64,000 nt of DNA from Paraburkholderia kururiensis JCM 10599 = LMG 19447 (GCF_003986935.1 NZ_RJZE01000007.1:1-64000); one strand, 5' to 3'. Numbered from the stretch's first letter, positions 27,074 to 38,298 are shown. The notes: a model not told the origin generated them from the letters alone. Numbers and translations are program-made.

Positions 27074-27997
27074 TCAGATTTTCGTGAGCCAGTCTGCGTA
27101 TTGGGCGTTCTTGCCCGAGACGACGTCGAAGAACATCGACTGGAGTTTTTCCGTGATCGGTCCGCGCGAGCCGCTGCCGATCGTGCGGTTGTCGAGTTCA
27201 CGGATCGGCGTGACTTCGGCGGCCGTGCCCGTGAAGAAGGCTTCGTCGGCGATGTACACCTCGTCGCGCGTGATGCGCTTCTCGATGACCTCGATGCCGG
27301 CGTCTTTCGCGAAACGGATCACCGTGTCGCGCGTGATGCCGTCGAGGCACGACGAAAGGTCCGGCGTGTAGAGCTTGCCGTTGTTCACGAGGAAGAAGTT
27401 TTCGCCCGAGCCTTCGGAGACGTAGCCGTCCACGTCGAGCAGCAGCGCTTCGTCATAGCCGTCGGCGGTGGCCTCCTGGTTGGCGAGAATCGAGTTCACG
27501 TACCAGCCCGATGCCTTCGCGCGAACCATCGAGATGTTCACGTGATGGCGCGTGAACGAGGACGTCTTCACGCGGATACCCTTCCTGATGCCGTCTTCGC
27601 CGAGGTAGGCGCCCCACGGCCAGGCCGCGATGGCGACGTGGATGGTGTTGCCCTTGGCCGAGACGCCGAGCTTTTCCGAGCCGACCCAGATGATGGGGCG
27701 CAGGTAGCACGATTCCAGCTTGTTCTCGCGCACCACTTCGCATTGCGCGGCCGCGAGCGTCTCGTGGTCGAACGGCACGTCCATCTGGAAAATCTTCGCC
27801 GAGTTCAGCAGGCGCTTCGTGTGCTCTTTCAGGCGGAAGATCGCGGTGCTGCCGTCGGCCGTCTTGTAGGCGCGCACGCCCTCGAATACGCCCATGCCGT
27901 AGTGCAGGGTGTGGGTGAGCACGTGGATGGTGGCGTCGCGCCATTCGATCAGCTTGCCATCCATCCAGATCTTGCCGTCGCGGTCGGCCATTGACAT
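27074..27997 (-). CDS. ilvE: Branched-chain amino acid aminotransferase
   Basis: A PLP enzyme for the last step of Val, Leu and Ile synthesis. 307 residues, fold type IV. IWMDGKLIEWRDATIHVLTHTLHYG is at the N-terminus, the PLP lysine is K161 (VRAKASGWYVNSILA), and EGSGENFFLV and FFTGTAAEVTPI follow. GGAG is 6-7 bases before the ATG. It is the first gene of the leftward group ilvE-CHCC-waaF, divergent from azlCD, which exports branched-chain amino acids in other bacteria. Confidence 0.95.
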   Translation of the reverse strand: MSMADRDGKIWMDGKLIEWRDATIHVLTHTLHYGMGVFEGVRAYKTADGSTAIFRLKEHTKRLLNSAKIFQMDVPFDHETLAAAQCEVVRENKLESCYLRPIIWVGSEKLGVSAKGNTIHVAIAAWPWGAYLGEDGIRKGIRVKTSSFTRHHVNISMVRAKASGWYVNSILANQEATADGYDEALLLDVDGYVSEGSGENFFLVNNGKLYTPDLSSCLDGITRDTVIRFAKDAGIEVIEKRITRDEVYIADEAFFTGTAAEVTPIRELDNRTIGSGSRGPITEKLQSMFFDVVSGKNAQYADWLTKI

Positions 27998-28333
27998 ACG
28001 ATTCTCCAGGCGGTGCGGTTACGGATGTGTCCTGCGGGAAAGCCGCCTTGCGCGGAAGGCACGGCGGGCGCACCTCAAGCGGCCCCGTGCGAACGGGCGA
28101 GGCGCGGCGCGACAGCGTGACACGTGAATCCGGCGAGCGGCGAAGACCGCCATTTTAGCGTCTTTTGCCCAAAGAACGGGCATTTCGCCCGCTGCCGACG
28201 CTATAATTCTGCGTCCACATAAGACAAATTCCGACGCGCGGACGGGCGCTGCAAGACACGGCGCCCTCAGAACGGCTGCCGCGCGTGCACCTTGCGCTGC
28301 CTCGCGCGGCGCTTGCTCCGCTCCCGCTTCCTC
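27998..28333. other. Divergent ilvE-azlC intergenic region
   Basis: 336 bases without a gene. On the plus strand a perfect -10 TATAAT (28202-28207) faces azlC. The inverted repeat CGGGC-ATTTC-GCCCG (28177-28191) covers where its -35 would be, and no TTGACA is present. This suggests a regulated promoter for azlCD. Confidence 0.5.
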
Positions 28334-29083
28334 ATGTCCTGCGCCCGTTTCACCGAAGTCGATCGCCGTGCCTTCAAGGAAGGCTTGCGCGCCTATTCGC
28401 CCACGCTGATGGCGATCTTCTCGTGGGGCCTCGTCACGGGCATCGCGATGAGCAAGTCGGTCATGACGATTCCCCAGGCGCTCGGCATGTCGCTGCTCGT
28501 CTATGCGGGCTCGTCGCAGCTGGCCGTGCTGCCGCTGCTCGCCGCGAAGCTGCCCATCTGGACCGTGCTGCTCACGGCCGCCATGGTCAATACGCGATTC
28601 GTGATCTTCAGCGCCGGCCTTGCGCCGCATTTCTCGTATCTGCCGCTGTGGCGGCGGCTGTTGATCGGCTATTTCAACGGCGACGTGATTTTCCTGCTGT
28701 TCCAGAAAAAGAGCTTCCAGCACGGCTACGTGCCGGGCAAGGAGGCGTACTTCTGGGGCATGGCCGGCGCGAGCTGGCTGTCGTGGCAGGTGTCGTCGGT
28801 GGCGGGCATTCTGCTCGCGAGCCTCATCCCGGATAACTGGGGCCTCGCGCTCGCCGGCACGCTCGCGCTCATTCCGATCATGGTGTCGGCCATTGCCACG
28901 CGCTCCACGCTCGTTGCCGTGACGATCGCGGGCGTCGTCGCGCTGATCGCGTTCGACCTGCCGTACCGGCTCGCCCTGCCGCTCGCCGTGCTGGCGGCGC
29001 TCGCAGCGGGCGCCGCGGCGGACATGCTGATCGAGCGCGCGGACCTGCGCCGCATCCACGACGGCACCGGAGGTTCATCATGA
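28334..29083 (+). CDS. azlC: AzlC family branched-chain amino acid permease subunit
   Basis: A 249-residue membrane protein, the large subunit of the AzlCD exporter family. It has the family start FKEGLRAYSPTLMAIFSWGLVTGIAMSKS and helix SLLVYAGSSQLAVLPLLAAKLP, the AzlC signature. The ATG at 28334 was chosen at the conserved N-terminus, without a good ribosome-binding site. It overlaps azlD by four bases (ATGA). Divergence from ilvE fits a role in branched-chain amino acid export, but the substrate is inferred from the family. Confidence 0.88.
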   Translation: MSCARFTEVDRRAFKEGLRAYSPTLMAIFSWGLVTGIAMSKSVMTIPQALGMSLLVYAGSSQLAVLPLLAAKLPIWTVLLTAAMVNTRFVIFSAGLAPHFSYLPLWRRLLIGYFNGDVIFLLFQKKSFQHGYVPGKEAYFWGMAGASWLSWQVSSVAGILLASLIPDNWGLALAGTLALIPIMVSAIATRSTLVAVTIAGVVALIAFDLPYRLALPLAVLAALAAGAAADMLIERADLRRIHDGTGGSS

Positions 29084-29403
29084 GCGCAACGCAGATGTGG
29101 CTCGTTATCGCGGGCATGACGGTTGTCACGGCGATTACGCGCGCGCTGTTCCTGCTGGGCGGCGAGCGCACGGTGCTGCCCGAGCGTGCGCAGCGCGCGC
29201 TGCGCTATGCGCCGGCTGCGGCGCTGGCCGCCGTGGTGCTGCCCGACGTGCTGGAAACGTCGGAGGGACTCTCGTTCGCGCTTTCCAACCACGAGTTTTA
29301 CGCCACGGTTGCAGGTCTTGCCTGGTTCTTGTGGCGCCGCAGCATGCTCGGCACGATCGTGACCGGCATGCTGGCATTCACTGCGCTGCGTCTCCTGTTC
29401 TGA
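29080..29403 (+). CDS. azlD: AzlD family permease subunit
   Basis: A 107-residue membrane protein with about four helices, the small partner of AzlC. Recognisable by MWLVIAGMTVVTAITRALFLL and the central LRYAPAAALAAVVLPDVL. Translationally coupled to azlC. Confidence 0.87.
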   Translation: MSATQMWLVIAGMTVVTAITRALFLLGGERTVLPERAQRALRYAPAAALAAVVLPDVLETSEGLSFALSNHEFYATVAGLAWFLWRRSMLGTIVTGMLAFTALRLLF

Positions 29404-29711
29404 TTGGGTCGGAAGGCGTGCTGCATTGCGTCATGCGGGGCGATCCCAAATAGGGGGCATGCGGCGCAGCCGGTCTCAGAACGACATGGCTATCGGCTAA
29501 AATGCCCTTCTTGCGGACCGATGCAGCGAGACGCCGGTGCGGCGGCTCGTGGCTGCGCGAGGGCACCTGAAATCGTGCGCCCCATGCGAGGCGCGCCGGG
29601 TTGCCCGGAACTGCGCGAGGCCGTCCGAAGTCGTCCGAAGCCGTGAATGGCCCGACCGCCGGGCTGCACGTCGTCCGCCACCGCCTTCCCACCATCAACG
29701 CACTGTCAATC
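29404..29711 (+). other. azlD-pgk intergenic region
   Basis: 308 bases without a gene. TAAAAT at 29498-29503 is a plausible -10 for pgk, about 210 bases upstream of its start, with no clear -35. No terminator-like hairpin with a U-tract follows azlD. Confidence 0.35.
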
Positions 29712-30911
29712 ATGAACCAGGTACTGCGTCTCACCGATCTGATCTCCGAAGGCAAGCTGTCCGGCAAGCGCGTGTTCATCCGTGCCGATCTCAACGTGCC
29801 GCAAGACGATGCGGGCAACATCACCGAAGACACGCGCATCCGCGCCTCGGTGCCCGCCATCCGCGCCGCGCTTGACGCCGGTGCGGCCGTGATGGTCACG
29901 TCGCACCTCGGCCGTCCCACGGAAGGCGAGTTCAAGCCCGAAGATTCGCTCGCGCCGGTGGCGAAGCGCCTTGCCGAACTGCTGGGCCGCGACGTGCCGC
30001 TCGTCGCGAACTGGGTGGAGAACGGCGTGAACGTGACCTCGGGCAACGTGGTGCTGCTCGAGAACTGCCGCGTGAACAAGGGCGAAAAGAAGAATTCGGA
30101 CGAGCTCGCGCAGAAGATGGCGAAGCTCTGCGACATCTACGTCAACGATGCCTTCGGCACCGCGCACCGCGCCGAGGCTACCACGCACGGCATCGCGAAA
30201 TACGCGCCGGTGGCGTGCGCCGGCCCGCTGCTTGCGGCGGAACTGGACGCTCTCGGCAAGGCGCTCGGCGCGCCGAAGCGCCCGCTCGTCGCTATCGTGG
30301 CGGGCTCGAAGGTCTCTACCAAGCTCACCATCCTGAAGTCGCTCGCCGAAAAGGTGGACCAGCTGATCGTGGGCGGCGGCATTGCCAACACGTTCATGCT
30401 CGCGGCCGGTCTGAAGATCGGCAAGTCGCTGGCCGAAGCCGATCTGGTCGAGGAAGCGAAGGCGATCATCGAGGCAGCGAAGGCGCGCGGCGCGTCGGTG
30501 CCCATTCCTGTGGACGTCGTGACGGCGAAGGAGTTCGCGGCCACGGCGAAGGCCGAGATCAAGGCCGTGGCGGACGTCGCCGACGACGACATGATTCTCG
30601 ACATCGGACCGGAAACGGCGAAAACGCTCGCTGCGCAGCTGGAGAAGGCCGGCACGATCGTCTGGAACGGCCCGGTCGGCGTGTTCGAGTTCGACCAGTT
30701 CGGCAACGGCACGAAGACGCTCGCGCAAGCCATCGCCAATTCGCCGGCGTTCTCCATTGCGGGCGGCGGCGATACGCTCGCGGCCATCGCCAAGTACGGC
30801 ATCCACGACAAGGTCAGCTACATCTCCACGGGCGGCGGCGCGTTCCTCGAATTCCTCGAGGGCAAGAAGCTGCCCGCCGTCGAAGTGCTCGAATCGCGCG
30901 CGGCGGCCTGA
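29712..30911 (+). CDS. pgk: Phosphoglycerate kinase
   Basis: Glycolytic ATP-forming enzyme (1,3-bisphosphoglycerate to 3-phosphoglycerate). 399 residues. [13 protein letters not shown] is near the start, followed by [22 protein letters not shown], the hinge region, the nucleotide site [13 protein letters not shown] and [13 protein letters not shown]. The ATG at 29712 gives the conserved N-terminus; readings back to 29601 are non-homologous. pyk and fba follow in the same direction, each with its own long leader. Confidence 0.97.
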   Translation: MNQVLRLTDLISEGKLSGKRVFIRADLNVPQDDAGNITEDTRIRASVPAIRAALDAGAAVMVTSHLGRPTEGEFKPEDSLAPVAKRLAELLGRDVPLVANWVENGVNVTSGNVVLLENCRVNKGEKKNSDELAQKMAKLCDIYVNDAFGTAHRAEATTHGIAKYAPVACAGPLLAAELDALGKALGAPKRPLVAIVAGSKVSTKLTILKSLAEKVDQLIVGGGIANTFMLAAGLKIGKSLAEADLVEEAKAIIEAAKARGASVPIPVDVVTAKEFAATAKAEIKAVADVADDDMILDIGPETAKTLAAQLEKAGTIVWNGPVGVFEFDQFGNGTKTLAQAIANSPAFSIAGGGDTLAAIAKYGIHDKVSYISTGGGAFLEFLEGKKLPAVEVLESRAAA

Positions 30912-31087
30912 GATGGCCTCACGCGCCCGTGCAGCGAAGCCGGCTTCGGCCGGCACGCGCGTGTCACGCCCGGCCGCCGCTCACGGGCGCACCGCTTCAA
31001 CTTCATCCACGAAGTCATCGACCAGGAAAACCGCCCGTGCGGCGGCTGCCCCCGGCGCCGTCACGCAGGCGCTCGCAGAACCTGCAA

Positions 31088-31141
31088 CGACAGCAACAAC
31101 GGCAACGACAGCCACAACGGCAACGACAGCCACAAGCGCCA
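31088..31141 (+). repeat. Three tandem 18-base units in the pgk-pyk gap
   Basis: Units beginning CGACAGC at 31088, 31106 and 31124 repeat a CGACAGCCACAACGGCAA pattern with few changes. They lie in the 355-base gap 30912-31266. The gap has no terminator-like hairpin or promoter that I can support. An in-frame reading upstream of pyk would encode a Thr/Ala run, but the pyk start at 31267 has its own GGAG. Confidence 0.7.
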
Positions 31142-31266
31142 CACCAACACACAAAGCGACGCCGGCCCGAACCGGCGCGCAACCCATGGCGGTGCCCGCA
31201 ACGGCACTGCCTGCACGCCCGACTCTCAGCGCACTTCCTAGTGATCTCACCCAGACGAGGAGTTTC

Positions 31267-32703
31267 ATGCATCGCGCCACCAAGATTGTCGCCACCATCG
31301 GACCGGCTTCCAGCACGCCGGAGATCCTGCTGCAAATGATGCAGGCAGGGCTCGACGTGGTGCGCCTCAACTTCTCGCACGGCACGGCCGACGACCATCG
31401 CCAGCGCGCCGAATTCGTGCGCGAGTGTGCGCGCCAGGCCGGTCGCGAAGTCGCCATCATGGCCGACCTGCAAGGGCCGAAGATTCGCGTGGGCAAGTTC
31501 GAGAAGGGCAAGACCACGCTGGTGCCAGGCAGCGCGTTCGTGCTCGACGCAGACTGCGAGCTTGGCAACGACGAGCGCGTCGGCCTCGACTACAAGGACC
31601 TGACGCGCGACCTCAAGCCCGGCGACGTGCTGCTGCTGAACGACGGCCTGATTGTGCTCGACGTGGTGCGCGTGATCGGCAGCGAGATTCACACGACGGT
31701 GCGCGTGGGTGGCGACCTGTCGAACAACAAGGGCATCAACCGCCAGGGCGGCGGGCTGTCGGCGCCCGCGCTCACGGCGAAAGACATGGAAGACATTCGC
31801 ACGGCGATGTCGCTTGGCGCGGACTTCATCGCGGTGTCGTTCCCCAAGAACGCCACGGACATGGAGATGGCCCGTCAACTCGCGAACATCGCGGGCGCGC
31901 CGTACGGGCTCAAGCCGAAGATGATCGCGAAGATCGAGCGCGCCGAGGCGATCCCGGCGCTGCAAGGCATCCTGGACGCCTCGGACGGCATCATGGTGGC
32001 GCGCGGGGACCTCGCAGTCGAAGTAGGCAACGCCGCGGTGCCCGCGCTGCAAAAGCGCATGATCCGCATGGCGCGCGAGTCGAACAAGCTCGTCATCACG
32101 GCCACGCAGATGATGGAGTCGATGATCCACGCGCCGGTGCCCACGCGCGCGGAAGTGTCGGACGTGGCGAACGCCGTGCTCGACGGCACGGACGCGGTGA
32201 TGCTCTCGGCCGAATCCGCGGCAGGCAAGTATCCGGTGCAGACTATCGAAACGATGGCCGCCATTTGCGTCGAGGCCGAGAAGTCCGAGCACGTGGAACT
32301 CGACAAGGACTTCCTCGACCGCACGTTCACCCGCATCGACCAGTCCATCGCGATGGGCGCGCTCTTCACCGCTTACCACCTGGGCGCGAAGGCGATCGTC
32401 GCGCTCACGGAATCGGGGTCCACGGCACTGTGGCTCTCGCGTCACTGGACCCATGTGCCCATCTTCGGTCTCACGTCGCGCGTGGGCAGCGAGCGCGCAA
32501 TGGCGCTGTACCGCAACGTCACGCCGCTGCACCTCGAAACCAGCCACGACCGCGATGTCGCGTTGCAGCAGGCGCTCGAAGTCGTCGTGGCGAAGGGTTT
32601 TGCGTCGCGCGGCGATATGGTCGTGCTCACGGTCGGCGAGCCGATGGGCCAGGCGGGCGGCACGAACACGCTGAAGATCGTGCGGGTGGGTGCGCCGTAC
32701 TAA
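31267..32703 (+). CDS. pyk: Pyruvate kinase
   Basis: Final ATP-forming step of glycolysis. 478 residues, the standard length when started at the ATG at 31267 (GGAG 5 bases before). MHRATKIVATIGPASSTPEIL, VRLNFSHG, MADLQGPKIRVGKF, the K/Mg site MIAKIERAEA, MVARGDLAVEV and TATQMMESM are all present. The C-terminal domain is complete. Longer frames reaching into pgk are fortuitous. Confidence 0.96.
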   Translation: MHRATKIVATIGPASSTPEILLQMMQAGLDVVRLNFSHGTADDHRQRAEFVRECARQAGREVAIMADLQGPKIRVGKFEKGKTTLVPGSAFVLDADCELGNDERVGLDYKDLTRDLKPGDVLLLNDGLIVLDVVRVIGSEIHTTVRVGGDLSNNKGINRQGGGLSAPALTAKDMEDIRTAMSLGADFIAVSFPKNATDMEMARQLANIAGAPYGLKPKMIAKIERAEAIPALQGILDASDGIMVARGDLAVEVGNAAVPALQKRMIRMARESNKLVITATQMMESMIHAPVPTRAEVSDVANAVLDGTDAVMLSAESAAGKYPVQTIETMAAICVEAEKSEHVELDKDFLDRTFTRIDQSIAMGALFTAYHLGAKAIVALTESGSTALWLSRHWTHVPIFGLTSRVGSERAMALYRNVTPLHLETSHDRDVALQQALEVVVAKGFASRGDMVVLTVGEPMGQAGGTNTLKIVRVGAPY

Positions 32704-33013
32704 GTTCGTAGCGGAGCCGGGGTACGAGCGGACAAGAGGCGGCGCGCGAGAGGCCGTGCCAACCGCTCGTCGCCCGGCTTCGTCGCGCAGCCGGCGCTGC
32801 GGCTGTCGCCCGAAGCGATAGCCAGCGCACGTTCCGGACCCGCGAGAGTGCCCAGGCAGGCGGAACGCCGATTGCTTCGCGATAAAATCGCCCTTATTCG
32901 GATGAGCGGCAGCGTGTAATACGGCGCCGCGGCGGTTGAGAAACCCGCCCAGACCGGCCGCGACAGACGGCCGGCAGCACGACAGATTCGTTTCAAATCA
33001 AAGGAGTAACACC
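32704..33013 (+). other. pyk-fba intergenic region
   Basis: 310 bases without a gene. TAAAAT at 32883-32888 is a plausible -10 for fba, giving a leader of about 120 bases. No clear -35 or terminator is visible. Confidence 0.35.
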
Positions 33014-34078
33014 ATGCCTCTCGTATCAATGCGTCAGTTGCTGGACCACGCCGCCGAAAACGGCTACGGCCTGCCGGCATTCAACGTCAACAATCTGGAG
33101 CAGGTGCAGGCGATCATGGCGGCGGCGGACCAGGTGGGCGCGCCGGTCATCATGCAGGCGTCCGCCGGTGCCCGTAAGTACGCGGGCGAAGCGTTCCTGC
33201 GTCATCTGATCGAAGCGGCCGTGGAGGCGTATCCGCACATTCCGGTGGTGATGCATCAGGATCACGGCCAGTCGCCCGCGGTGTGCCTCACGGCCATCCG
33301 CAGCGGCTTCACGAGCGTCATGATGGACGGCTCGCTGCAGGCCGACGGCAAGACGGTGGCCACGTACGAGTACAACGTCGACGTGTCGCGCAAGGTGGTG
33401 GAGATGGCGCACTCGATCGGCGTGACGGTGGAAGCGGAGCTGGGTGTGCTGGGCTCGCTCGAAACCATGAAGGGTGACAAGGAAGACGGCCACGGCGCCG
33501 AAGGCACGATGACGCGCGAGCAGCTGCTCACCGACGTCGAGCAGGCCGCCGACTTCGTGAAGCTCACGCAGTGCGACGCGCTCGCCATCGCGATCGGCAC
33601 CTCGCACGGCGCCTACAAGTTCTCGAAGAAGCCGACGGGCGACATCCTCTCGATCCAGCGCATCAAGGAAATTCACGCGCGCATTCCGAACACACACCTC
33701 GTGATGCACGGTTCGTCGTCGGTGCCGCAGGAACTGCTCGCCGAGATCCGCGAATTCGGCGGCGACATGAAGGAAACCTACGGCGTGCCGGTGGAAGAGA
33801 TTCAGGAAGGCATCAAGCACGGCGTGCGCAAGGTCAACATCGACACCGACCTGCGCCTCGCGATCACCGGCGCGATTCGTCGCTATTTCGCCGAAAACCC
33901 GTCGAAGTTCGACCCGCGCGACTACCTGAAGCCGGCGCGCGAAGCCGCGAAGAAGGTGTGCGTGGACCGTTATCTGGCCTTCGGCTGCGAAGGTCAGGCC
34001 GCGAAGATCAAGCCCGTTTCGCTCGAAAAGATGGCGCAGAAGTATGTCGCCGGCGAACTGGCGCAGGTCGTCCGGTAA
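33014..34078 (+). CDS. fba: Fructose-bisphosphate aldolase, class II
   Basis: Zinc-dependent aldolase of glycolysis and gluconeogenesis (Calvin-type sub-branch). 354 residues. [30 protein letters not shown], zinc-binding [19 protein letters not shown] with the EDG(H) segment typical of this branch, [24 protein letters not shown] and NIDTDLRLA are present. AAGGAG lies 8 bases before the ATG. A perfect GC palindrome (34096-34112) and a hairpin at 34202 follow. Confidence 0.96.
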   Translation: MPLVSMRQLLDHAAENGYGLPAFNVNNLEQVQAIMAAADQVGAPVIMQASAGARKYAGEAFLRHLIEAAVEAYPHIPVVMHQDHGQSPAVCLTAIRSGFTSVMMDGSLQADGKTVATYEYNVDVSRKVVEMAHSIGVTVEAELGVLGSLETMKGDKEDGHGAEGTMTREQLLTDVEQAADFVKLTQCDALAIAIGTSHGAYKFSKKPTGDILSIQRIKEIHARIPNTHLVMHGSSSVPQELLAEIREFGGDMKETYGVPVEEIQEGIKHGVRKVNIDTDLRLAITGAIRRYFAENPSKFDPRDYLKPAREAAKKVCVDRYLAFGCEGQAAKIKPVSLEKMAQKYVAGELAQVVR

Positions 34079-34201
34079 AATACGGCGTTTGGCGGCGCCC
34101 TGATTCAGGGCGTCCAGCTTCCCGGCTGGGCGTTCCAGGGGTTCGCCGCCTGGCGTGGGCTGGCCGCAGGGCCCGCAGTCACGCGCAGTTGTTACCCGTG
34201 C

Positions 34202-34240
34202 CGCCGTTCCCGCCTGACCGTGGGAACGGCGTCTGGCTTT
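34202..34240 (+). terminator. Probable terminator in the fba-purC gap
   Basis: CGCCGTTCCC (34202-34211) pairs perfectly with GGGAACGGCG (34222-34231), followed after five bases by TTTT. It lies 124 bases after fba and 66 before purC, so it could end fba or act in the purC leader. Confidence 0.5.
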
Positions 34241-34305
34241 TGAACAGCCTCGGTTTTTCCCCGTTTCCGCCAGCTCCCGGGCGCCACTTTTTGCAAATCA
34301 CGACG

Positions 34306-35196
34306 ATGTCTACTCTCTACGAATCCACGCTCCGCTCGCTGCCGCTGCTTGGCCGCGGCAAGGTCCGCGACAACTACGCGGTGGGCAACGACAAGTTGCT
34401 GATCGTCACCACCGACCGCCTCTCGGCGTTCGACGTGATCATGGGCGAGCCGATTCCGGGCAAGGGCCGCGTGCTGAACCAGATGGCCAACTTCTGGTTC
34501 GCGAAGCTCGCGCACGTCGTGCCGAATCACCTCACGGACGTCGCGCCGGAAAGCGTCGTCGCCGCGGACGAAGCCGAGCAGGTGCGCGGCCGCGCGGTGG
34601 TCGTGAAGCGTCTCGAACCGATCCTCGTGGAAGCGGTGGTGCGCGGCTATCTGGCCGGCAGCGGCTGGAAGGACTATCAGGCCACCGGTTCGGTGTGCGG
34701 CGTGCAGTTGCCGCCGGGCCTGCGTAACGCCGAGAAGCTGCCCGAGCCCATCTTCACGCCCGCGGCCAAGGCCGAAATGGGCCACCACGACGAGAACATC
34801 ACGTTCGACGAGATGGAGCGCCGCATCGGCACCGAGCTTTCGGCCACCATCCGCGACATCTCGATCAAGCTGTACAAGGAAGCCGCCGACTACGCGGCTA
34901 CGCGCGGCATCATCATCGCGGACACGAAGTTCGAGTTCGGCCTCGACAACCACGGCAAGCTCTACCTGATGGACGAGGCGCTCACCGCCGACTCCTCGCG
35001 CTTCTGGCCGGCCGACCAGTACCAGGTGGGCACGAACCCGCCGTCGTTCGACAAGCAGTTCGTGCGCGACTGGCTCGAAACGCAGAACTGGAAGAAAGAA
35101 CCGCCCGCGCCGAAGCTGCCCGACGACGTGATCGAAAAGACGTCGCAGAAGTACCAGGAGGCGCTGGAGCGGCTGACTGGCCAGAAGCTCGCGTGA
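34306..35196 (+). CDS. purC: Phosphoribosylaminoimidazole-succinocarboxamide synthase
   Basis: Joins CAIR and aspartate in purine synthesis. 296 residues, the longer form typical of this group. [39 protein letters not shown] lies near the start, followed by [24 protein letters not shown] and [17 protein letters not shown]. It is the first gene of purC-purE-purK-tsaC. The ATG at 34306 lacks a strong ribosome-binding site. Confidence 0.97.
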   Translation: MSTLYESTLRSLPLLGRGKVRDNYAVGNDKLLIVTTDRLSAFDVIMGEPIPGKGRVLNQMANFWFAKLAHVVPNHLTDVAPESVVAADEAEQVRGRAVVVKRLEPILVEAVVRGYLAGSGWKDYQATGSVCGVQLPPGLRNAEKLPEPIFTPAAKAEMGHHDENITFDEMERRIGTELSATIRDISIKLYKEAADYAATRGIIIADTKFEFGLDNHGKLYLMDEALTADSSRFWPADQYQVGTNPPSFDKQFVRDWLETQNWKKEPPAPKLPDDVIEKTSQKYQEALERLTGQKLA

Positions 35197-35228
35197 GCCG
35201 CCGCGAAGCGCCAGAGGAAGCCAGCACG

Positions 35229-35768
<540 letters not shown>

Positions 35769-35828
35769 TTTCCCGCTGGCCGCGCACGCGCACGAGCGTC
35801 GCGCCGCCGGCCGTGACCGACCACTGAG

Positions 35829-37040
35829 ATGAATCCAGACAACGCACCCGTTTCCCCCATCCTGCCCGGCGCGTGGCTCGGCATGGTGGGCGGCGGCCAA
35901 CTTGGCCGCATGTTCTGCTTTGCCGCCCAGGCAATGGGGTACCGCGTCGCGGTGCTCGATCCCGACGAAAGCAGCCCGGCGGGCTCCGTCGCGGACCGCC
36001 ATCTGCGCGCCGCCTACGACGACGAAGCCGCGCTCACCGAACTGGCGCGCCTGTGCGCGGCGGTCTCCACCGAGTTCGAGAACGTGCCTTCCGCAAGCCT
36101 CGACTTCCTCGCTCGCACCACGTTCGTGAGCCCGGCCGGCCGGTGTGTCGCCGTGGCGCAGGACCGCATCGCCGAAAAGCGCTTTATCGCGGCGGCCGGC
36201 GTGCCGGTGGCGCCGCACGTCGTGATCGAGTCGTCGGAGGCGCTTGCCGCCATCGACGATGCCGCGCTCGAAGCCGTGCTGCCCGGCATTCTGAAGACGG
36301 CGCGGCTCGGCTACGACGGCAAGGGCCAGGTGAGCGTGGCGAGCGCCCACGACGTGCGCGAAGCGCATGCGTCGCTGGGTGGCGTGGCGTGCGTGCTGGA
36401 GAAGCGGCTGCCGCTGAAGTTCGAGGTGTCCGCACTGATCGCGCGCGGCGCAAACGGCGCCACCGCCGTCTATCCGCTCGCCCAGAATACGCACCGGCAC
36501 GGCGTGCTCTCGCACACCATCGTGCCCGCGCCCGACGCGAACCCGCAACTCGTGGAACAGGCGCAGCAGGCGGCGCTCGATATCGCCGCAAAGCTCGGCT
36601 ACGTCGGCGTGCTGTGCGTCGAGTTCTTCGTGCTCGAAGACGGCTCGCTCGTGGCCAACGAAATGGCGCCGCGTCCGCACAACTCCGGTCACTACACGGT
36701 GGATGCCTGCGCGACGAGCCAGTTCGAGCAGCAGGTGCGTGCCATGACCGGCATGCCGCTCGGCGATACACGCCAGCACTCGCCCGCTGTGATGCTCAAC
36801 ATTCTCGGCGACGTGTGGTTTCCCGATGCGGGCAAGAGCGGCAAGGGCCCCGGCGCGCCCGTCACGCCGCCCTGGCACGAGGTGGCCGCGATGCCTGCGG
36901 CGCGCCTGCATCTGTACGGCAAGGAAGAGGCGCGGCCGGGCCGCAAGATGGGGCACGTGAACTTCACGGCGGCCACGCTCGACGAAGCGCGCACCGCCGC
37001 CCGCGATTGCGCTCGCCTGCTGCACATCGCCACGAGCTGA
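35829..37040 (+). CDS. purK: N5-carboxyaminoimidazole ribonucleotide synthase
   Basis: An ATP-grasp enzyme that carboxylates AIR. 403 residues. [21 protein letters not shown] at the N-terminus, [35 protein letters not shown], and [27 protein letters not shown] are present. It acts directly before PurE, matching the operon order. 14 bases separate it from tsaC. Confidence 0.96.
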   Translation: MNPDNAPVSPILPGAWLGMVGGGQLGRMFCFAAQAMGYRVAVLDPDESSPAGSVADRHLRAAYDDEAALTELARLCAAVSTEFENVPSASLDFLARTTFVSPAGRCVAVAQDRIAEKRFIAAAGVPVAPHVVIESSEALAAIDDAALEAVLPGILKTARLGYDGKGQVSVASAHDVREAHASLGGVACVLEKRLPLKFEVSALIARGANGATAVYPLAQNTHRHGVLSHTIVPAPDANPQLVEQAQQAALDIAAKLGYVGVLCVEFFVLEDGSLVANEMAPRPHNSGHYTVDACATSQFEQQVRAMTGMPLGDTRQHSPAVMLNILGDVWFPDAGKSGKGPGAPVTPPWHEVAAMPAARLHLYGKEEARPGRKMGHVNFTAATLDEARTAARDCARLLHIATS

Positions 37041-37054
37041 GGCACCTCATCGCC

Positions 37055-38116
37055 ATGCCGGACCGAGACAAGCCTGTCGCCGCTTCTACCGCTGTGCCCG
37101 CCGCTGCACCGACCGTCAGCCGCGAGGCGATCGAACACGCTGCGGCGTTGCTCGATGCAGGCGAACTCGTCGCGTTTCCCACGGAGACGGTGTACGGCCT
37201 CGGCGCGGACGCGCAGAACCCCGAGGCCGTGGCGCGCATTTACGCAGCGAAGGGACGGCCGGCCAATCATCCGGTGATCGTGCATCTGCCGCCGGGCGGC
37301 GACCCCGCGTTCTGGGTGGAGTCGTTGCCTGCAGAGGCGCAGAAGTTGATCGATGTCTTCTGGCCCGGCCCGCTTACGCTGATCCTCAAGCGCGCCGCGC
37401 ACATTCCGGCCGCCGTGAGCGGCGGCCAGGATTCGGTGGGACTGCGTTGTCCGTCGCATCCGGTTGCCCAGGCACTGCTCACGGCCTTTTCGGCGCGCAG
37501 GCACGGGCATGGCGGCGTCGCGGCGCCCTCTGCCAACCGCTTCGGCCACGTGAGTCCCACCACCGCGCAGCACGTGCGCGAAGAATTCGGCGACAGCGTC
37601 TACGTGCTGGACGGCGGTCCGTCGGACGTGGGTATCGAATCGACCATCCTCGATCTCTCACGCGGCTTTCCGGCGCTGCTGCGTCCCGGCCGCGTCACGC
37701 CGCAGGAGATTGCCGACGTGCTGGGCGAAGCGCCGCGTCTGCCCGACGGTTCCGATGCCACGGCGCCGCGCGCCTCGGGCACGCTGAAGGCGCACTACGC
37801 GCCACGCACGCCGCTCGTGTTGCTGCCGTTTGAAGCCCTGGAAGCGCTGCTTGCAAAGCGACTCGCCGACGAACGTATCGCGCTGGTGGCCCGCGCTTCG
37901 CGAGCAGGCGCGTGGGCGACGGCAGAAGGCGTGCATTTCGTGGCGGCGCCCGAAGACCCGCACGTCTATGCGCGCGAACTCTACGGCTTGCTGCGGGCGC
38001 TGGATCGCGCCAACGTTGCGCGTATCCTTGTCGAGAAACTGCCCGACACCATCGAGTGGATCGCCGTGAACGACCGGCTCGGGCGCGCTGCGGCGGCGTT
38101 TGAAGCGCGCGAATAA
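37055..38116 (+). CDS. L-threonylcarbamoyladenylate synthase (Sua5/TsaC type)
   Basis: Makes threonylcarbamoyl-AMP for the t6A modification of tRNA position 37. 353 residues. The YrdC domain (about 25-210) has LVAFPTETVYGLGADAQNPEAVARIYAAKGRP, FWPGPLTLILKR, RCPSHPVAQALL and APSANRFGHVSPT. The C-terminal Sua5 domain (about 240-353) makes it the long form rather than short TsaC. The ATG at 37055 lies 14 bases after purK. It is the last gene of the purine operon, before a strong terminator. Confidence 0.92.
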   Translation: MPDRDKPVAASTAVPAAAPTVSREAIEHAAALLDAGELVAFPTETVYGLGADAQNPEAVARIYAAKGRPANHPVIVHLPPGGDPAFWVESLPAEAQKLIDVFWPGPLTLILKRAAHIPAAVSGGQDSVGLRCPSHPVAQALLTAFSARRHGHGGVAAPSANRFGHVSPTTAQHVREEFGDSVYVLDGGPSDVGIESTILDLSRGFPALLRPGRVTPQEIADVLGEAPRLPDGSDATAPRASGTLKAHYAPRTPLVLLPFEALEALLAKRLADERIALVARASRAGAWATAEGVHFVAAPEDPHVYARELYGLLRALDRANVARILVEKLPDTIEWIAVNDRLGRAAAAFEARE

Positions 38117-38227
38117 GCGCAACGGACGCGAATAGGCGCAACAGGCGCTACACGGATAACGCGCGTCGCAGCCAGCGATTCAAGCCACGACGCAACCCAT
38201 CCTGAGAGACTCAACGAAACGCCCATC

Positions 38228-38265
38228 AAAAAAAGGCCCGGCCATCTGAATGGCCGGGCCTTTTT
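38228..38265. terminator. Bidirectional intrinsic terminator
   Basis: GGCCCGGCCA (38235-38244) and TGGCCGGGCC (38251-38260) with loop TCTGAA, a seven-A run before and TTTTT after. It serves the pur-tsaC operon and the converging GDSL gene. Confidence 0.9.
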
Positions 38266-38298
38266 GCTGCTCGCGAGAAGCGCTTCTTGTTTGCCGAC

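Noticed and set aside
31088..31141. Tandem 18-base units as a CRISPR array
   Set aside because: The units are contiguous with no spacers between them, and no cas genes are present.
30757..31266. A 170-residue N-terminal extension of pyruvate kinase
   Set aside because: It would begin inside pgk and cross the tandem repeats. The ATG at 31267 has its own ribosome-binding site and gives the standard enzyme length.
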